Origin: Pannonibacter phragmitetus DSM 14782
GTDB taxonomy: Bacteria > Pseudomonadota > Alphaproteobacteria > Rhizobiales > Stappiaceae
Assembly: GCF_000382365.1 (NCBI RefSeq)
Contig: NZ_KB908215.1
Coordinates: forward strand, 372,001 to 436,000
Direction of reading: 5' to 3'
DNA length: 64,000 bases
Shown: in pieces, positions 45,908-55,727 of the stretch
Layout of the letters: every line of letters starts with the position of its first letter
Position numbering within the stretch: the stretch's first letter is position 1
Notes under the pieces: generated by a model
The model's input: the letters and a program-made list of their open reading frames with translations, nothing else
Databases searched by the model: none
Told to the model about the DNA's origin: nothing
Program-made: the position numbers and the translations under genes

Positions 45908-46728
45908 AACGCTTGCTGGCAGCCTTTAACAGCCTGCTTTCCGGTCGCAACAGCATGAAAGAATCAGGCAATCCGCGCGTCATCATTCACGACGACCGGC
46001 CTCAGGTGCTCTATGCCATCGGCGACATTCACGGCCGCCTTGATCTTTTTGAAGAGCTTGAGGCCATGATCCTGGCCGACGCCGCCCTCTTTCCCGGCCC
46101 CGCGCAAATGATCCTGCTTGGCGATCTGGTGGACCGCGGCCCCGCCTCGTCGCAGATCCTAGACCGCATGCTGGCCCCGCCCCGCGGCGGCATGGAACGC
46201 ATCATATTGGCCGGAAACCATGAGTTGATGATGCTCGGTTTTCTCGAAGATCCGAAAGCGAATATGGCATGGCTTGCCCATGGCGGTCAGGAAGCTCTCT
46301 TCTCCTATGGCCTGAGCGCGCAGGAAATCGACAACATGAGGCGCAGCCCGAAAACAGCGTCTGCCCTGCTGCGGAGCTATGTGCCGGAGGAGCACTTCCA
46401 GCTGCTTGAGAGCCTGCCGACAGCCTGTTCCATGCCAGGCGTCATCTTTGCCCACGCCGGAATCCGCCCTGGCGTGCCGGTTTCCCTTCAGAATGATATC
46501 GACCTGACCCGCATCCGTGGCGAGTTTCTGGGCAGCACCGACGATTATGGCGCCATCGTCGTGCATGGACACACCGTCGTTGAGGCGCCCGAGGTGCACC
46601 CGAACCGGATAGCCATCGATACTGGCGCTTATGCAACCGGAATACTAACGGCATTGCGCGTGACCTATGACGGGGGCATTTCCTTTCTGCAGACCGGCGC
46701 TGGACGTATGAGCACGGCTCAAGTATGA
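45904..46728 (+). CDS. PPP-family metallophosphatase
   Basis: A 274-aa cytosolic phosphatase. All metal-site motifs of the PPP superfamily are present: YAIGDIHGR (Asp41, His43), LLGDLVDRGP (Asp73, Asp76, Arg77), LAGNHELMM (Asn105, His106) and VHGHTVV. Such enzymes act on phosphoserine/threonine, phosphotyrosine, or dinucleoside polyphosphates. The TTG start at 45904 overlaps the stop of the Wzy-type gene (TTGA) after a GGGGGG ribosome site; the ATG at 45955 is the alternative. It sits directly before a bacterial tyrosine kinase gene, where a low-molecular-weight phosphatase would be usual. Confidence 0.88.
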   Translation: MKRLLAAFNSLLSGRNSMKESGNPRVIIHDDRPQVLYAIGDIHGRLDLFEELEAMILADAALFPGPAQMILLGDLVDRGPASSQILDRMLAPPRGGMERIILAGNHELMMLGFLEDPKANMAWLAHGGQEALFSYGLSAQEIDNMRRSPKTASALLRSYVPEEHFQLLESLPTACSMPGVIFAHAGIRPGVPVSLQNDIDLTRIRGEFLGSTDDYGAIVVHGHTVVEAPEVHPNRIAIDTGAYATGILTALRVTYDGGISFLQTGAGRMSTAQV

Positions 46729-46810
46729 CTTTCCGCGATAATGCTTTGTCTTCAATCATTGACCCAAGACCTGAGCCTTCCCCTCAGTCTGACAGGAAAG
46801 ATTTCTTTTC

Positions 46811-48949
46811 ATGGATGACGCAGAGATTGATTTCCGCCATGTTTTCGGCATTGTCCGCCGCCAGATCCGCTTGATCCTCGCGACCATCGCCATCGTTCTG
46901 GCTGTCGCCGGGATAGCTCTTTTTTCGATTACGCCGCTCTACACGGGTACCGCCCTCGTGCTCGTGGATCCGAGCCGGAAGAACCTTCTTGATCCCAGCA
47001 GTGCCCTCGGCTCCACGTCCGCTGACAGCGCCCGCGTCGAGAGCGAGGTCGAGATCGTTGATTCTGATGCCGTTCTGCTGTCCGTCATTGCCGAAAAGGG
47101 GCTGGTGACCGATCCCGAGTTCGGGGTCAAGATCGGCCTGCGGGACAAGGTGCTCGCTTTCCTGCGCGTCAGGGACCTGAAGCTGCCTGCCGGAGAGGAA
47201 GCGCTCGGCAACGTTCTGGCCAAATTCAAGAGCCATGTCTCGGTGTCGCGCCGCGGCCTGACCTACCTGATTGCGGTCAGCGTGCGTTCCGAAAACCCTG
47301 CCCGGGCGGCGGAACTGGCCAATGCGATCACCGCCACCTACATCAGGCTGCAGATCGAATCCAAGACCTCGAACACGAGGGAGTCGCGCGATATCGTGCA
47401 GCGCCAGGTGACGGATGCAGAAAGCGCCGTCATTGCTGCCGAGAAGGCCTATGACGACTTCATCCTCGCAAACGTCAATGCCATCGCGGAACAAACGGGC
47501 CGCACGGATCTCACCACCATGCGCGGGCGGATCGATCTGCTCATTGCAGAAAGGTCCACAGCCGAAAGCCGCGCCCAGGCCCTGCGGCAGAGCGTGTCGC
47601 AAAGCGATTGGCAGAGCGTTGCCGACAATCTCCAGAACGCAGCCGTTGCGGAGCTGAACCGCCAGCGCATGGAACTGGAGCGCAGCCTCACCCAGGCGGA
47701 AAGCGGATCGGCGCGTGCAATCAACCTGCGCGAGGAGCTGGACAAGATCAACACCGGCCTGCGGGAGCAGAGCACGTCAGCTCTGCAGCAGCTGCAGAAT
47801 TCGGCCGCAACATATGAGCAGGAAGCGGCCACGCTGCGGCGGGAGCTGAGCACAGCGATCCTCAACAGCAATCTGCCGGCCGACATGCTGGCGCAGATCT
47901 ACCGCCTGCAGCAGATCTCCCGCAATGCCACGACCCAGTACCAGACACTCCTGGCAAGATCTCAGGCTCTGGAGACAGAGTCTGCCCTGCAGATTGCCGA
48001 CAGCCGTGTCGTTTCCCCTGCTTTTCCGCCCAACAAGCCCAGCTCGCCCAAGGTGTCATTGATCCTTGGCGTCGCAGCCCTTTTCGCCATCGGAACCGGC
48101 TTTGCACTGGCCTTCATTTTCGAGAATTTTGTCGGCGGCTTTACCGACGAGGAGCAGGTTCAGGCGGTGACCCGTCTTCCGCTCGCAACGTCTGTCCCAC
48201 GGCATGCGTCCAACGTAGGGGTGGCCCATTCGATTTCCGATGCGCTGGTCGACAGTCCATTGTCAATGTATGCGGAATCCATCCGCAGACTCCGGGCCAC
48301 GCTTGATAATGCGCTTCAAAATTCCATGGCCCAGCAGCCTGAGGATGCCAAAAAAACTGGACGCGTCATCATGCTGTCTTCGGCCATGCCGGGCGAAGGA
48401 AAGTCGACGCTCGCTCTCTCGCTGGCCCGGACGCTCGCTCTTTCAGGCGCCAGCACGCTGATCATCGACTGCGACTTCCGCAAGCCGAGCATCCAGCGCC
48501 ATCTGAACATTGAGCCTTCCAATGGGCTGGTAGACTTCCTGATTGGCGACATCGGTTCGGATGAACTGCTGCAGAATATCGTGAGGTCCGACCCGAAAAC
48601 CTCTCTCACTGCTGTCGTTGGCGCCCGCCGGGCAGACGTTCCGACCGACCAGCTGCTTACCCGTGAGAAATTCTCGCGTCTCATTCAGACTGCCCGCCCC
48701 CGCTTCGACTATATCGTGCTGGACTCCCCGCCGATCGAGCCTGTGGTTGATGGGCTTTATCTCGCGAAATATGCCGATGTCATTACATTCGTAATCCGCT
48801 GGGCCAGGACACCGCAGCGCATGTGCGTCAACGCCATCCAGCGCCTCAACCAGACGAAGAGCGACCGCTGCCGCATTTTGACCGTACTGAACCAGCAAGA
48901 AGGTAAGCGTTCATTTTATAACACCTACTCTGACTATTACAGCGAATGA
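46811..48949 (+). CDS. polysaccharide co-polymerase with BY-kinase domain (Wzc/ExoP type)
   Basis: A 712-aa inner-membrane protein controlling chain length and export of polysaccharide. Residues about 1-430 are a Wzz-type domain: a membrane segment near 20-40 (LILATIAIVLAVAGIALFS), a long helical periplasmic region and a second membrane segment around 410-435. The kinase domain has Walker A SAMPGEGKST (about 523-532), Walker A' LIIDCDFRKPS (about 550-560) and Walker B YIVLDSPP. The tail has a tyrosine cluster, FYNTYSDYYSE, the site of autophosphorylation. GACAGGAAAG precedes the ATG. Confidence 0.94.
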   Translation: MDDAEIDFRHVFGIVRRQIRLILATIAIVLAVAGIALFSITPLYTGTALVLVDPSRKNLLDPSSALGSTSADSARVESEVEIVDSDAVLLSVIAEKGLVTDPEFGVKIGLRDKVLAFLRVRDLKLPAGEEALGNVLAKFKSHVSVSRRGLTYLIAVSVRSENPARAAELANAITATYIRLQIESKTSNTRESRDIVQRQVTDAESAVIAAEKAYDDFILANVNAIAEQTGRTDLTTMRGRIDLLIAERSTAESRAQALRQSVSQSDWQSVADNLQNAAVAELNRQRMELERSLTQAESGSARAINLREELDKINTGLREQSTSALQQLQNSAATYEQEAATLRRELSTAILNSNLPADMLAQIYRLQQISRNATTQYQTLLARSQALETESALQIADSRVVSPAFPPNKPSSPKVSLILGVAALFAIGTGFALAFIFENFVGGFTDEEQVQAVTRLPLATSVPRHASNVGVAHSISDALVDSPLSMYAESIRRLRATLDNALQNSMAQQPEDAKKTGRVIMLSSAMPGEGKSTLALSLARTLALSGASTLIIDCDFRKPSIQRHLNIEPSNGLVDFLIGDIGSDELLQNIVRSDPKTSLTAVVGARRADVPTDQLLTREKFSRLIQTARPRFDYIVLDSPPIEPVVDGLYLAKYADVITFVIRWARTPQRMCVNAIQRLNQTKSDRCRILTVLNQQEGKRSFYNTYSDYYSE

Positions 48950-49345
48950 CGAAAAGGCTGCCATGACCACACATGGCCTCAGACACTCAGGGCATGCATC
49001 AATGGGGATTGAGAAATCAGCCCCATGCCTGGTGTCTTAAGCTTCGTTGCCGGGCACAATTCCTTGTCCGGCAACCTTTCCATGGGTTTTCTTTGGCTCT
49101 ACGACACACTGACGTAAGGTTCGCGCCTGCGAGCGGCTGAAATCTGGGCTGTTGCAACGGAAACATGCCTAAAAGTGCCGCAGCCTGCCAATTGCGCTGC
49201 AGTGCGGGATGTGTTACGTAAAAGTTAAACGAAAACTGAGAATTATTCACATTGATAGACACCGCGACGTTTTTGAAGCGGACCCTGATTAAAGCTGCCC
49301 GTGATGGACGGGACATATTGATTTCTAACGCGTTTGGAGATTGCG
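48950..49345. other. about 400 bp before the sugar transferase gene
   Basis: No gene is evident. Hairpin-forming sequences lie at 49002-49026 (ATGGGG/CCCCAT) and 49046-49075 (GTTGCCGG/CCGGCAAC, then CTTTCC), which may end the upstream operon. An AT-rich section at about 49210-49255, containing TTACGTAA, is a likely promoter for the transferase gene. Confidence 0.4.
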
Positions 49346-50251
49346 ATGGTGCACGAGTTTACGGACGGTGAAGCACGTAAGCGTTCAACTCCGGTGAAGG
49401 CCGCAAGGCGCCTTCCTTTCTTCTCCAGAGCCCTTTCCGAACGCAATCTGGCTCCCGGACGCCACGTCGGGCCCATGGCGGCAGGCAGGCAGCATGGCGT
49501 TGCACTGCCCGCAGACCTTGGGACACCGGTGGCCGCTCAAACCGGCGCAAGCCCGATCCGTCATCAGCCCGCCATTCCGGCCCCGGAAGAGGCCTTGCAG
49601 GATGCACTGGCTGCCGCCAGCGGCCTGCAAAGCGGCATTCGGGCGGGCATCCGCCCCTTCCTGAAGCGCAGCATCGACATCGCCGGCAGCGCTGCCGGCC
49701 TGATCCTGCTGAGCCCCCTGCTCGCCGGCCTTGCCATTGGCGTCAAGCTGTCGAGCCCCGGCCCGGTGATCTTCCGTCAGGCGCGCTATGGCCGGAACAA
49801 CGAGCTTTTCATGGCCCTGAAGTTCCGCTCCATGTATGTCGCCAAGCAGGATGCGACCGGCGTCGCCCAGACCCGGAAGAACGATCCGCGGATCACGCCG
49901 ATCGGGCGTTTCCTGCGCAAGTCGAACTTCGACGAGCTGCCGCAGCTCTGGAATGTGCTGAAGGGCGAGATGTCTCTCGTCGGCCCGCGCCCCCATGTGC
50001 CGGGAATGCTCGCCGCCGGAAAGCTTTATGAAGAGTTCGACACCCGCTATCTGACCCGCCACCAGGTGCGCCCCGGCATCACCGGCCTTGCGCAGGTCAA
50101 CGGCTTCCGCGGCGAGACAACCGACCCCTACCATGCGTCCATGCGTCTCGAGTATGATCTCGAATATCTGAAGTCCCAGACCACGCGCGGCGACCTGAAG
50201 ATCATCGTCATGACAGTGGTCAACGAATTCACGCGCGGCTCGGGCTACTGA
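49346..50251 (+). CDS. ExoY-type initiating sugar transferase
   Basis: A 301-aa membrane-bound phosphoglycosyltransferase that loads the first sugar-1-phosphate onto undecaprenyl phosphate. Residues about 1-100 are a variable cytoplasmic leader. A hydrophobic re-entrant segment ([19 protein letters not shown]) precedes the catalytic domain, with [35 protein letters not shown] (the Asp-Glu pair) and LVGPRPHVP. It lacks the N-terminal membrane bundle of WcaJ, so it is of the short ExoY/PssA class. The ATG at 49346 has TTGGAGATT upstream. A strong terminator follows. Confidence 0.93.
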   Translation: MVHEFTDGEARKRSTPVKAARRLPFFSRALSERNLAPGRHVGPMAAGRQHGVALPADLGTPVAAQTGASPIRHQPAIPAPEEALQDALAAASGLQSGIRAGIRPFLKRSIDIAGSAAGLILLSPLLAGLAIGVKLSSPGPVIFRQARYGRNNELFMALKFRSMYVAKQDATGVAQTRKNDPRITPIGRFLRKSNFDELPQLWNVLKGEMSLVGPRPHVPGMLAAGKLYEEFDTRYLTRHQVRPGITGLAQVNGFRGETTDPYHASMRLEYDLEYLKSQTTRGDLKIIVMTVVNEFTRGSGY

Positions 50252-50276
50252 ACCCGGGTTTTTGCGCCGCTCCATC

Positions 50277-50308
50277 AAAAAGGGCACAGCCTCGGCTGCG
50301 CCCTTTTT
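50277..50308 (+). terminator. intrinsic terminator of the sugar transferase gene
   Basis: AAAAAGGGCACAGCC (50277-50291) pairs with GGCTGCGCCCTTTTT (50294-50308) with one mismatch; the right arm supplies the T-run. Confidence 0.9.
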
Positions 50309-50348
50309 CATTCCCTGGACGGATAGCAATCTGTCTGCCTGGCCGTTG

Positions 50349-50440
50349 TACCAAGGCTTTCCATGCTGACACATCACGCCTTCAAAATGGTCAAGCACCG
50401 CAAGGGCTTGACCAACTCTCGATGAGCCGTACTCATCGAG
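50349..50440 (+). repeat. dispersed intergenic repeat, copy C, with 3' hairpin
   Basis: Starts TACCAAGGCTTTCCATGCTG and follows copy B through GGGCTTGACCAACTCTCGAT. It ends in a perfect hairpin, CTCGATGAG (50418-50426) and CTCATCGAG (50432-50440). It lies between the sugar transferase terminator and the convergent chemoreceptor gene. Confidence 0.8.
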
Positions 50441-50448
50441 CGTTGAGA

Positions 50449-52881
50449 TTACGCCGCCGCAATCCCGTCGAGGAAGCGTTCCACTTCGCCGCGCAGGTCC
50501 GAGGTGCGGGCGGCGAGCTTTTCGCTGGCTTCCAGCACCTTCCCGGACACTTCGCTGGCCTGTTCCACCGTGGCGGAAAGGGCGTTCATGTTGCCGCGCA
50601 CGGCCTGCGTACTCTCGGCGGCCTTCTGGACGTTGCCGGAGATTTCGCCCGTAGCGGCCCCCTGCTGCGTGACGGCCCCTGCGATGGCGGTGGTGTAGCT
50701 GTTGACGTCCGACATGGTGCGGGCAATTCCCGCGATGGCATCGACGGCAGCCCGGGTGGAATCCTGAATGGCGGTAATCTGCCCGGAAATTTCCTCGGTT
50801 GCCTTGGATGTCTGCGTCGCCAGTTCCTTCACCTCGGAGGCAACCACTGCAAAGCCGCGGCCGGCTTCACCGGCACGGGCTGCTTCGATGGTGGCATTCA
50901 GCGCCAAGAGGTTGGTCTGCTCGGCGATGGCGCGGATCAGGGTCACGACCTCACCGATACGGTCGGCAGCTTCCGACAGGCTTTCGACCTTGCGGTTGGT
51001 GTCGTCAACGGAGGCAGCTGCCGTTTCCACGACCTGGCTGGTCCTCTGCACCTGAGATCCGATTTCCCCGATGGAGGCAGCCAGTTCCTCGGCGGCTCCT
51101 GCAACGCTCTCGACACTGTGAGCTGCAACACCGCTGACATCCAGCGTGTCACCAGCCTGGCGTGCGCTTTCGCCTGCAATTCCGGCCAAAGCCTGCGCCG
51201 TGTCCTCCATGCCGGATGCGGTTTCGCCCACATCCGCCAGCGTTTGCTGCACCCGGTCCCGGAAGCTGGCGATCAGGGCCCTCATCCGTTCCTGCCGCTC
51301 CACCTGGGCGCGGGCTTCCTTTTCATTGGCCGCTTCAAGCCGCTGACGCTCGAGAATGTTGTCACGGAAGACGCGGATGGTGCGCATCATGCCGCCAAAT
51401 TCATCCCGGCGCGTTTCCTGCGACAAATCAATATCCGTACGCCCTTCCGCCAGCCGTTCCATCTGCCCGCCAATGGCGCGCAGCGGCCGGGTGATGAGCA
51501 TCGCCAGCAGAACCGCAAGGCCGATGCCTGCTGCAATGGCGAGCGCCACCGCCCCGCCAATCGTGCCCAGAGCGCTGTTGGCGGCGGAAAAGGCAGCCTG
51601 AGACTGTGCGCTGGCGAACTGGCTGATCTGCTGGCGCACATCTGCCGACAAGGCATCCAGCGCAGTGGCCGTTTCGGCCAGTTGCTGAAGCGCACTGGTC
51701 AGACTGGCAAATTCGGCCGCATAGACATCCACCTCGGCCGTAATGGCCTCCACGGCAGGCTTGATCTCGGGAAAGGCCCCGGCGTCGGCGGCCAGCGTGT
51801 TGGCCAGATTCCGCAGGGATTCCATCCGGTTCAGCACCGGATCGGGCTTGAACGGTCCGTCGGCGGCCAGCGTTTCCATCGTGGCAGAGCGCAACTCCAG
51901 CACCGCGCGGGTCAGCTTGTCCACGTTGCCCTTCACCATATCGACAATGCCAGCCCGGCTCTGGGCGGAGGCTGCAGACTTGCGGGCATCGTCCTGCACC
52001 GCATAAAGGCTCTGCTGCAGGCTGGCGGCCTGCTTGCGCACGCCTTCCAGTTCTCCGGCCACAACAGCCACCGCAGCACGGCGGCCCCACGGGTTGTCCA
52101 TCGCGCCAAGCGGCTGCAGGCGGGATGCAAAGGCTGTCAGCCCCTCGGTCAGAGCCGCCAGATCCGCCGGCTCAATGCCGCTGTTCTTCACCTTTGCAAT
52201 CACCCCGGCACTATCCGTCAGGTCACCGCCGAGTGAAACGGCATCCCCGATCAGAGCCAGATTGCCATCGCGGCCGGCACGCAGCAGCGTGATTTCGGCC
52301 AGAAGCAGATTTTCGACAATGGCGGAGAGCGGCCGCACAACACGGTCGGCCCGGTCACGCGTGCCGCCAGCCTTCTTGCTTTCGTCAATGGCGGCGCGCT
52401 GCGCCTGCTGCATCTGGTCACTGATTGAAGTCGCCAGCGTGTCGAGCTTGCCTGCAGAAGCCGTCAGCCGCTCGAGCTGAGCCTGACGGGCTGCGATGGT
52501 GCCGACCACTTCGGTGAAATTCGCCTGCAGCTCCGCGACGGCGCCCGATGCCGCCTGCGTCGCGGCGCGGGCCTGGCCGTCAACGAGACGGGACTGGAGC
52601 TGGGTCAGCTGGCCCGCCAGGGCCGAAAGGCTGTCTTCTGCCGTTTTTGCGGCTTCCGCGGCAGGCGCTGCCAGATAGGCCTGACTTGCGGCCGAAGCCT
52701 CCTGAAGCGCGGCAATCGATTCCGTGGCCAGACCGCTGACCGCCTGCTTGTCCTTGAGGTCCAGCACGGCCAGCGTGCCCGCGCCTCCAGCAAGACCCGT
52801 CAGGACGATCATGGCGGCAAAACCGCCCGCCAGCTTGGTGGAAACTTTCAGATGGGAAAAACCCCCGCGCAGCCCCGGCAT
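50449..52881 (-). CDS. methyl-accepting chemotaxis protein with helical (HBM-like) sensor
   Basis: An 810-aa chemoreceptor. After a membrane segment at about 16-40 comes a long, entirely helical periplasmic domain of roughly 370 residues, the length of a helical bimodular sensor. A second membrane segment (about 430-455) leads to a HAMP domain ([20 protein letters not shown]) and the signalling domain, whose tip reads [20 protein letters not shown]. No CheR-tethering pentapeptide is visible at the C-terminus (LDGIAAA). The ATG at 52881 has GGGAG six bases upstream; a TTG two codons earlier is less likely. Ligand unknown; no che genes are nearby. Confidence 0.93.
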   Translation of the reverse strand: MPGLRGGFSHLKVSTKLAGGFAAMIVLTGLAGGAGTLAVLDLKDKQAVSGLATESIAALQEASAASQAYLAAPAAEAAKTAEDSLSALAGQLTQLQSRLVDGQARAATQAASGAVAELQANFTEVVGTIAARQAQLERLTASAGKLDTLATSISDQMQQAQRAAIDESKKAGGTRDRADRVVRPLSAIVENLLLAEITLLRAGRDGNLALIGDAVSLGGDLTDSAGVIAKVKNSGIEPADLAALTEGLTAFASRLQPLGAMDNPWGRRAAVAVVAGELEGVRKQAASLQQSLYAVQDDARKSAASAQSRAGIVDMVKGNVDKLTRAVLELRSATMETLAADGPFKPDPVLNRMESLRNLANTLAADAGAFPEIKPAVEAITAEVDVYAAEFASLTSALQQLAETATALDALSADVRQQISQFASAQSQAAFSAANSALGTIGGAVALAIAAGIGLAVLLAMLITRPLRAIGGQMERLAEGRTDIDLSQETRRDEFGGMMRTIRVFRDNILERQRLEAANEKEARAQVERQERMRALIASFRDRVQQTLADVGETASGMEDTAQALAGIAGESARQAGDTLDVSGVAAHSVESVAGAAEELAASIGEIGSQVQRTSQVVETAAASVDDTNRKVESLSEAADRIGEVVTLIRAIAEQTNLLALNATIEAARAGEAGRGFAVVASEVKELATQTSKATEEISGQITAIQDSTRAAVDAIAGIARTMSDVNSYTTAIAGAVTQQGAATGEISGNVQKAAESTQAVRGNMNALSATVEQASEVSGKVLEASEKLAARTSDLRGEVERFLDGIAAA

Positions 52882-53155
52882 ACTCAACTCCCGTTACCCT
52901 TGGAGGAATTACGGGGTACCGGAATAAAAATTCAGTAAATTCGTCCAGGTTAAATAAATCACCACGCCCCGGCGGGAGAACGGCAAGCTAAAAAACCGCA
53001 CACTCCGGCGGAATGACTCTGCACCGGAAACCGGGAGACTCTGCCACGACTCCGGCGCAGGCACTTGCCCAAAATAAATAAGGCAGCAGGATTCATCGGA
53101 CTGAAGGTTAGGCAGTCCTGCCCTCAGCCGTTTCATGAGACGCCTTGCCGTAAGG

Positions 53156-53680
53156 TTACTGGCCGGCTGCGGCCCCCAATTCCGACTTGATCGAGAACGG
53201 CGCCCCATCCATCGACAGCACGATATCGTCAACCACCGGCTTGCCGTTTTCGACGACGACCTTGAACAAAGTCTCGCTGTAAGCCTGATACTCGGCTTCC
53301 TGCCCAAAACAGGTGACGGCCTGAAAACGGGCCTTCACATCTGTCACGGCGCCCTGCGGCGGAGCGGCCGTGATGGTGACATTCTTCAGCGGACAACCAT
53401 CCTGACCGTTGACGATCACGTCATAGTCAAAGGGAGAGCCGCTCTCGCGGGCATATTCGCCCTGCATCGCCTTCTCGTAGCGGGCAGCGAAATCGGAGCT
53501 GAACAGCACCTTCAGCCGGCTCGCGTCAAAGATGTCCTGATACTCGGTCCCGCTCTCGGACCAGTTCGCTTCCGTCATCTTCATGATCTCGCGCACGGGC
53601 GCGGTGGCATCGGCGGCAAGAACGGCCCCCGGCAGGACAAGCCCAATCGCGAACACGGCTGTCTTCAGCATTTCCGGCAC
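53156..53680 (-). CDS. small secreted protein, unknown function
   Basis: A 174-aa exported protein: the signal peptide (MLKTAVFAIGLVLPGAVLAA) is cleaved near residue 22. The mature part has YQDIFDASRLKVLFSSDFAA, a mixed helix and strand pattern, and two cysteines (DGCPL, VTCFG). The layout recalls DUF3828-type periplasmic proteins, but I cannot confirm this. The start could be the first ATG (53680) or the fourth codon ATG (53671). No operon partner is evident. Confidence 0.7.
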   Translation of the reverse strand: MPEMLKTAVFAIGLVLPGAVLAADATAPVREIMKMTEANWSESGTEYQDIFDASRLKVLFSSDFAARYEKAMQGEYARESGSPFDYDVIVNGQDGCPLKNVTITAAPPQGAVTDVKARFQAVTCFGQEAEYQAYSETLFKVVVENGKPVVDDIVLSMDGAPFSIKSELGAAAGQ

Positions 53681-53935
53681 TCACCCCATCTGGCGCACCC
53701 GGCTTGTTCCGGGACTGCAGCACGTCTCAAAGCAGCAGAATCCCTGCCCTGCCGCTTTCTCTCTCAGCCGATCATGTCAGCCTTGCGGCAAAGCGCAAGC
53801 CGCGAATGGACAGGCATTGATCCTGCTCCGGACTACGCCAATTGCATGACGCAACAGTGGCACCAGAGACTCCTCTTGCCCGCCCCACCGGAAAGGAGTA
53901 TGAGAACAAAAAGGGAACTAAACAGAGTTACGGCC

Positions 53936-54199
53936 ATGGACGGACAGATGGATATCAGCATCACCCGCTTCGAAGTGGAAGACGTTGCGCGCTATCTGCG
54001 GGCAACGCTCAATCAGGCCAGCCGCATCCGCAGCAATGCGCCCGCCGGAAGCTATCTCGACACGGTGCTTGCGCGCACGATCGAGGGTCTCGAACTGGAA
54101 CTGGCGCAACTCAAGTTTTTACTGGCGGACCCGGAGTTTCCGGTTCCATCAGCACAGCCTTCCCCGCCCCCCATGACACGCATGCGCCGCGCCATGTAA
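53936..54199 (+). CDS. small hypothetical protein, helical
   Basis: An 87-aa protein, MDGQMDISITRFEVEDVARY at its start, with two amphipathic helices (DVARYLRATLNQASRIRS and VLARTIEGLELELAQLKFLL) and a Pro-rich, Arg-ending tail. An in-frame ATG at 53900 sits too close to its AAGGAGT site. The coding character is good, but the family is not recognised. It is convergent with the ATPase gene that follows. Confidence 0.55.
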   Translation: MDGQMDISITRFEVEDVARYLRATLNQASRIRSNAPAGSYLDTVLARTIEGLELELAQLKFLLADPEFPVPSAQPSPPPMTRMRRAM

Positions 54200-54239
54200 T
54201 CTTCGCCCACGGGTAGAGAGCGCATGGCGGCACGTCTGT

Positions 54240-55727
54240 TCAGGCTGCCGCTTCCGCATCGCCCGGGGCTGTCTGCCAGCCAAGATCCGTCAGCGTGACA
54301 ATGCGGTTGCCGCGCATGTCGGTGGCGCAAAGCAGGAAGCCGCGTTCTTCCATGTGGGCCAGCAGCCAGCGCGCACGGCCGGGTGAGCGGGTGCCATAGG
54401 CCTTGGCGATTTCCGCATTCGGCGGGCATGGCGCCTTGGCGAGCGCCGCCTTGGCCAGCAACAGGTACACCCCGCGCATGTCCTCCGGCAGCTCGGCAGC
54501 AATCAGCGCCGCACGTTCCCAGTCGCCGGTGTCAACTTCGCCGCTGTCGACCCCGGCACGGGCAACCGACAGCTTCTCGCGGAAGACCGACAGATCCGGC
54601 ACGCCGCCTGGCACCTTGGCAATGCGGCAGCGGACCTGGAAGTCCTGATAGAGCGCTGCCACCGGCTGAAAGGCCGCCTCGGGCTCCGCCAGAATTGCCG
54701 TCATGATCTCGTCGATTGCCGCATCCCGCTCCGCCGTATCCACCGGCGGTTCGTCCGGCTGCGGCACCGGCTGATTGCGGGCGCTTTCCATGCGGCCCGC
54801 AGCCGACAGCTGCGTCAGGATCTCCGCCGTCGAAACCGGCTCCGGCGCACGCGGGCGGATGCGCAAGGCCTCATCCGGCATGGGCGTGAAGATCAGATCC
54901 TTGGCATCTTCCGCCGGCTTGTCAGGCAGCGGCGTCAGCTTCGGCCCGCCGCCGCGGCCGGAGGTTTCCACCGGCCCGATGCGCACCGGCACCGGACGGC
55001 GCGACATGGCAGGCCCCAGGGCAATGAAATGCCCCCGGTCGAGATTGCGGAAGGCTTCTGCCTGCCGCCGTTCCATGCCGAGGAGATCGGCCGCGCGGGC
55101 CATGTCGATGTCCAGGAAGGTGCGGCCCATCAGGAAGTTGGAAGCCTCTGCCGCCACGTTCTTGGCAAGCTTGGCAAGGCGCTGCGTGGCGATGATGCCG
55201 GCCAGCCCGCGCTTGCGGCCACGGCACATGAGGTTGGTCATCGCAGTCAGCGAACGGCGGCGCGCCTCTTCGCTCACTTCACCGGCTGCCGCAGGGGCAA
55301 AAAGCTGCGCCTCGTCCACCACCACCAGCATCGGATACCACTGGTCGCGGTCCGCATCGAACAGGCCATCAAGGAACGTCGCTGCCGCCTTCATCTGCCG
55401 GTCCGCATCCAGACCTTCCAGATTGAGCACGACGGAAACCCGGTGCGCCCGCACGCGGGCAGCGATCATCTGCAGGTCACGCTCGGTTCCGGCCGCATCC
55501 ACGACAACATGGCCGAATTTGTCGGCAAGGCTGACGAAGTCACCCTCCGGATCGATGATCGCCTGCTGCACCCAGCTGGCGGACTGTTCGAGAAGACGGC
55601 GCAGAAGATGCGATTTGCCAGAGCCGGAGTTGCCCTGCACCAGCAGGCGCGTTGCGAGCAGTTCTTCCAGATCCATCAGCGCCTTTGCGCCGCCTGACAT
55701 TTCGCCGATATCGATGCTGACCGTCAT
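54240..55727 (-). CDS. HerA/VirB4-like ATPase with C-terminal winged-helix-like region
   Basis: A 495-aa P-loop protein. Walker A is QGNSGSGKSH (residues 31-40) and Walker B LVVVDEAQLFAP (about 133-144); GIIATQRLAKLAKNVAAEAS is the arginine-bearing sensor stretch and ASNFLMGRTFLDIDMARAAD follows as in HerA/DUF87 proteins. After a proline-rich linker (about 270-330), residues 400-495 look like a winged helix (EIAKAYGTRSPGRARWLLAH). That suggests DNA binding. It is different from the DUF853-type ATPase at 18.4 kb. No nuclease partner is adjacent. Confidence 0.82.
   Translation of the reverse strand: MTVSIDIGEMSGGAKALMDLEELLATRLLVQGNSGSGKSHLLRRLLEQSASWVQQAIIDPEGDFVSLADKFGHVVVDAAGTERDLQMIAARVRAHRVSVVLNLEGLDADRQMKAAATFLDGLFDADRDQWYPMLVVVDEAQLFAPAAAGEVSEEARRRSLTAMTNLMCRGRKRGLAGIIATQRLAKLAKNVAAEASNFLMGRTFLDIDMARAADLLGMERRQAEAFRNLDRGHFIALGPAMSRRPVPVRIGPVETSGRGGGPKLTPLPDKPAEDAKDLIFTPMPDEALRIRPRAPEPVSTAEILTQLSAAGRMESARNQPVPQPDEPPVDTAERDAAIDEIMTAILAEPEAAFQPVAALYQDFQVRCRIAKVPGGVPDLSVFREKLSVARAGVDSGEVDTGDWERAALIAAELPEDMRGVYLLLAKAALAKAPCPPNAEIAKAYGTRSPGRARWLLAHMEERGFLLCATDMRGNRIVTLTDLGWQTAPGDAEAAA

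Noticed and set aside
50422-52236. 604-codon frame opposite the chemoreceptor gene
   Set aside because: Antisense to the conserved MCP signalling domain; repetitive composition mirrors the Ala-rich coding strand.
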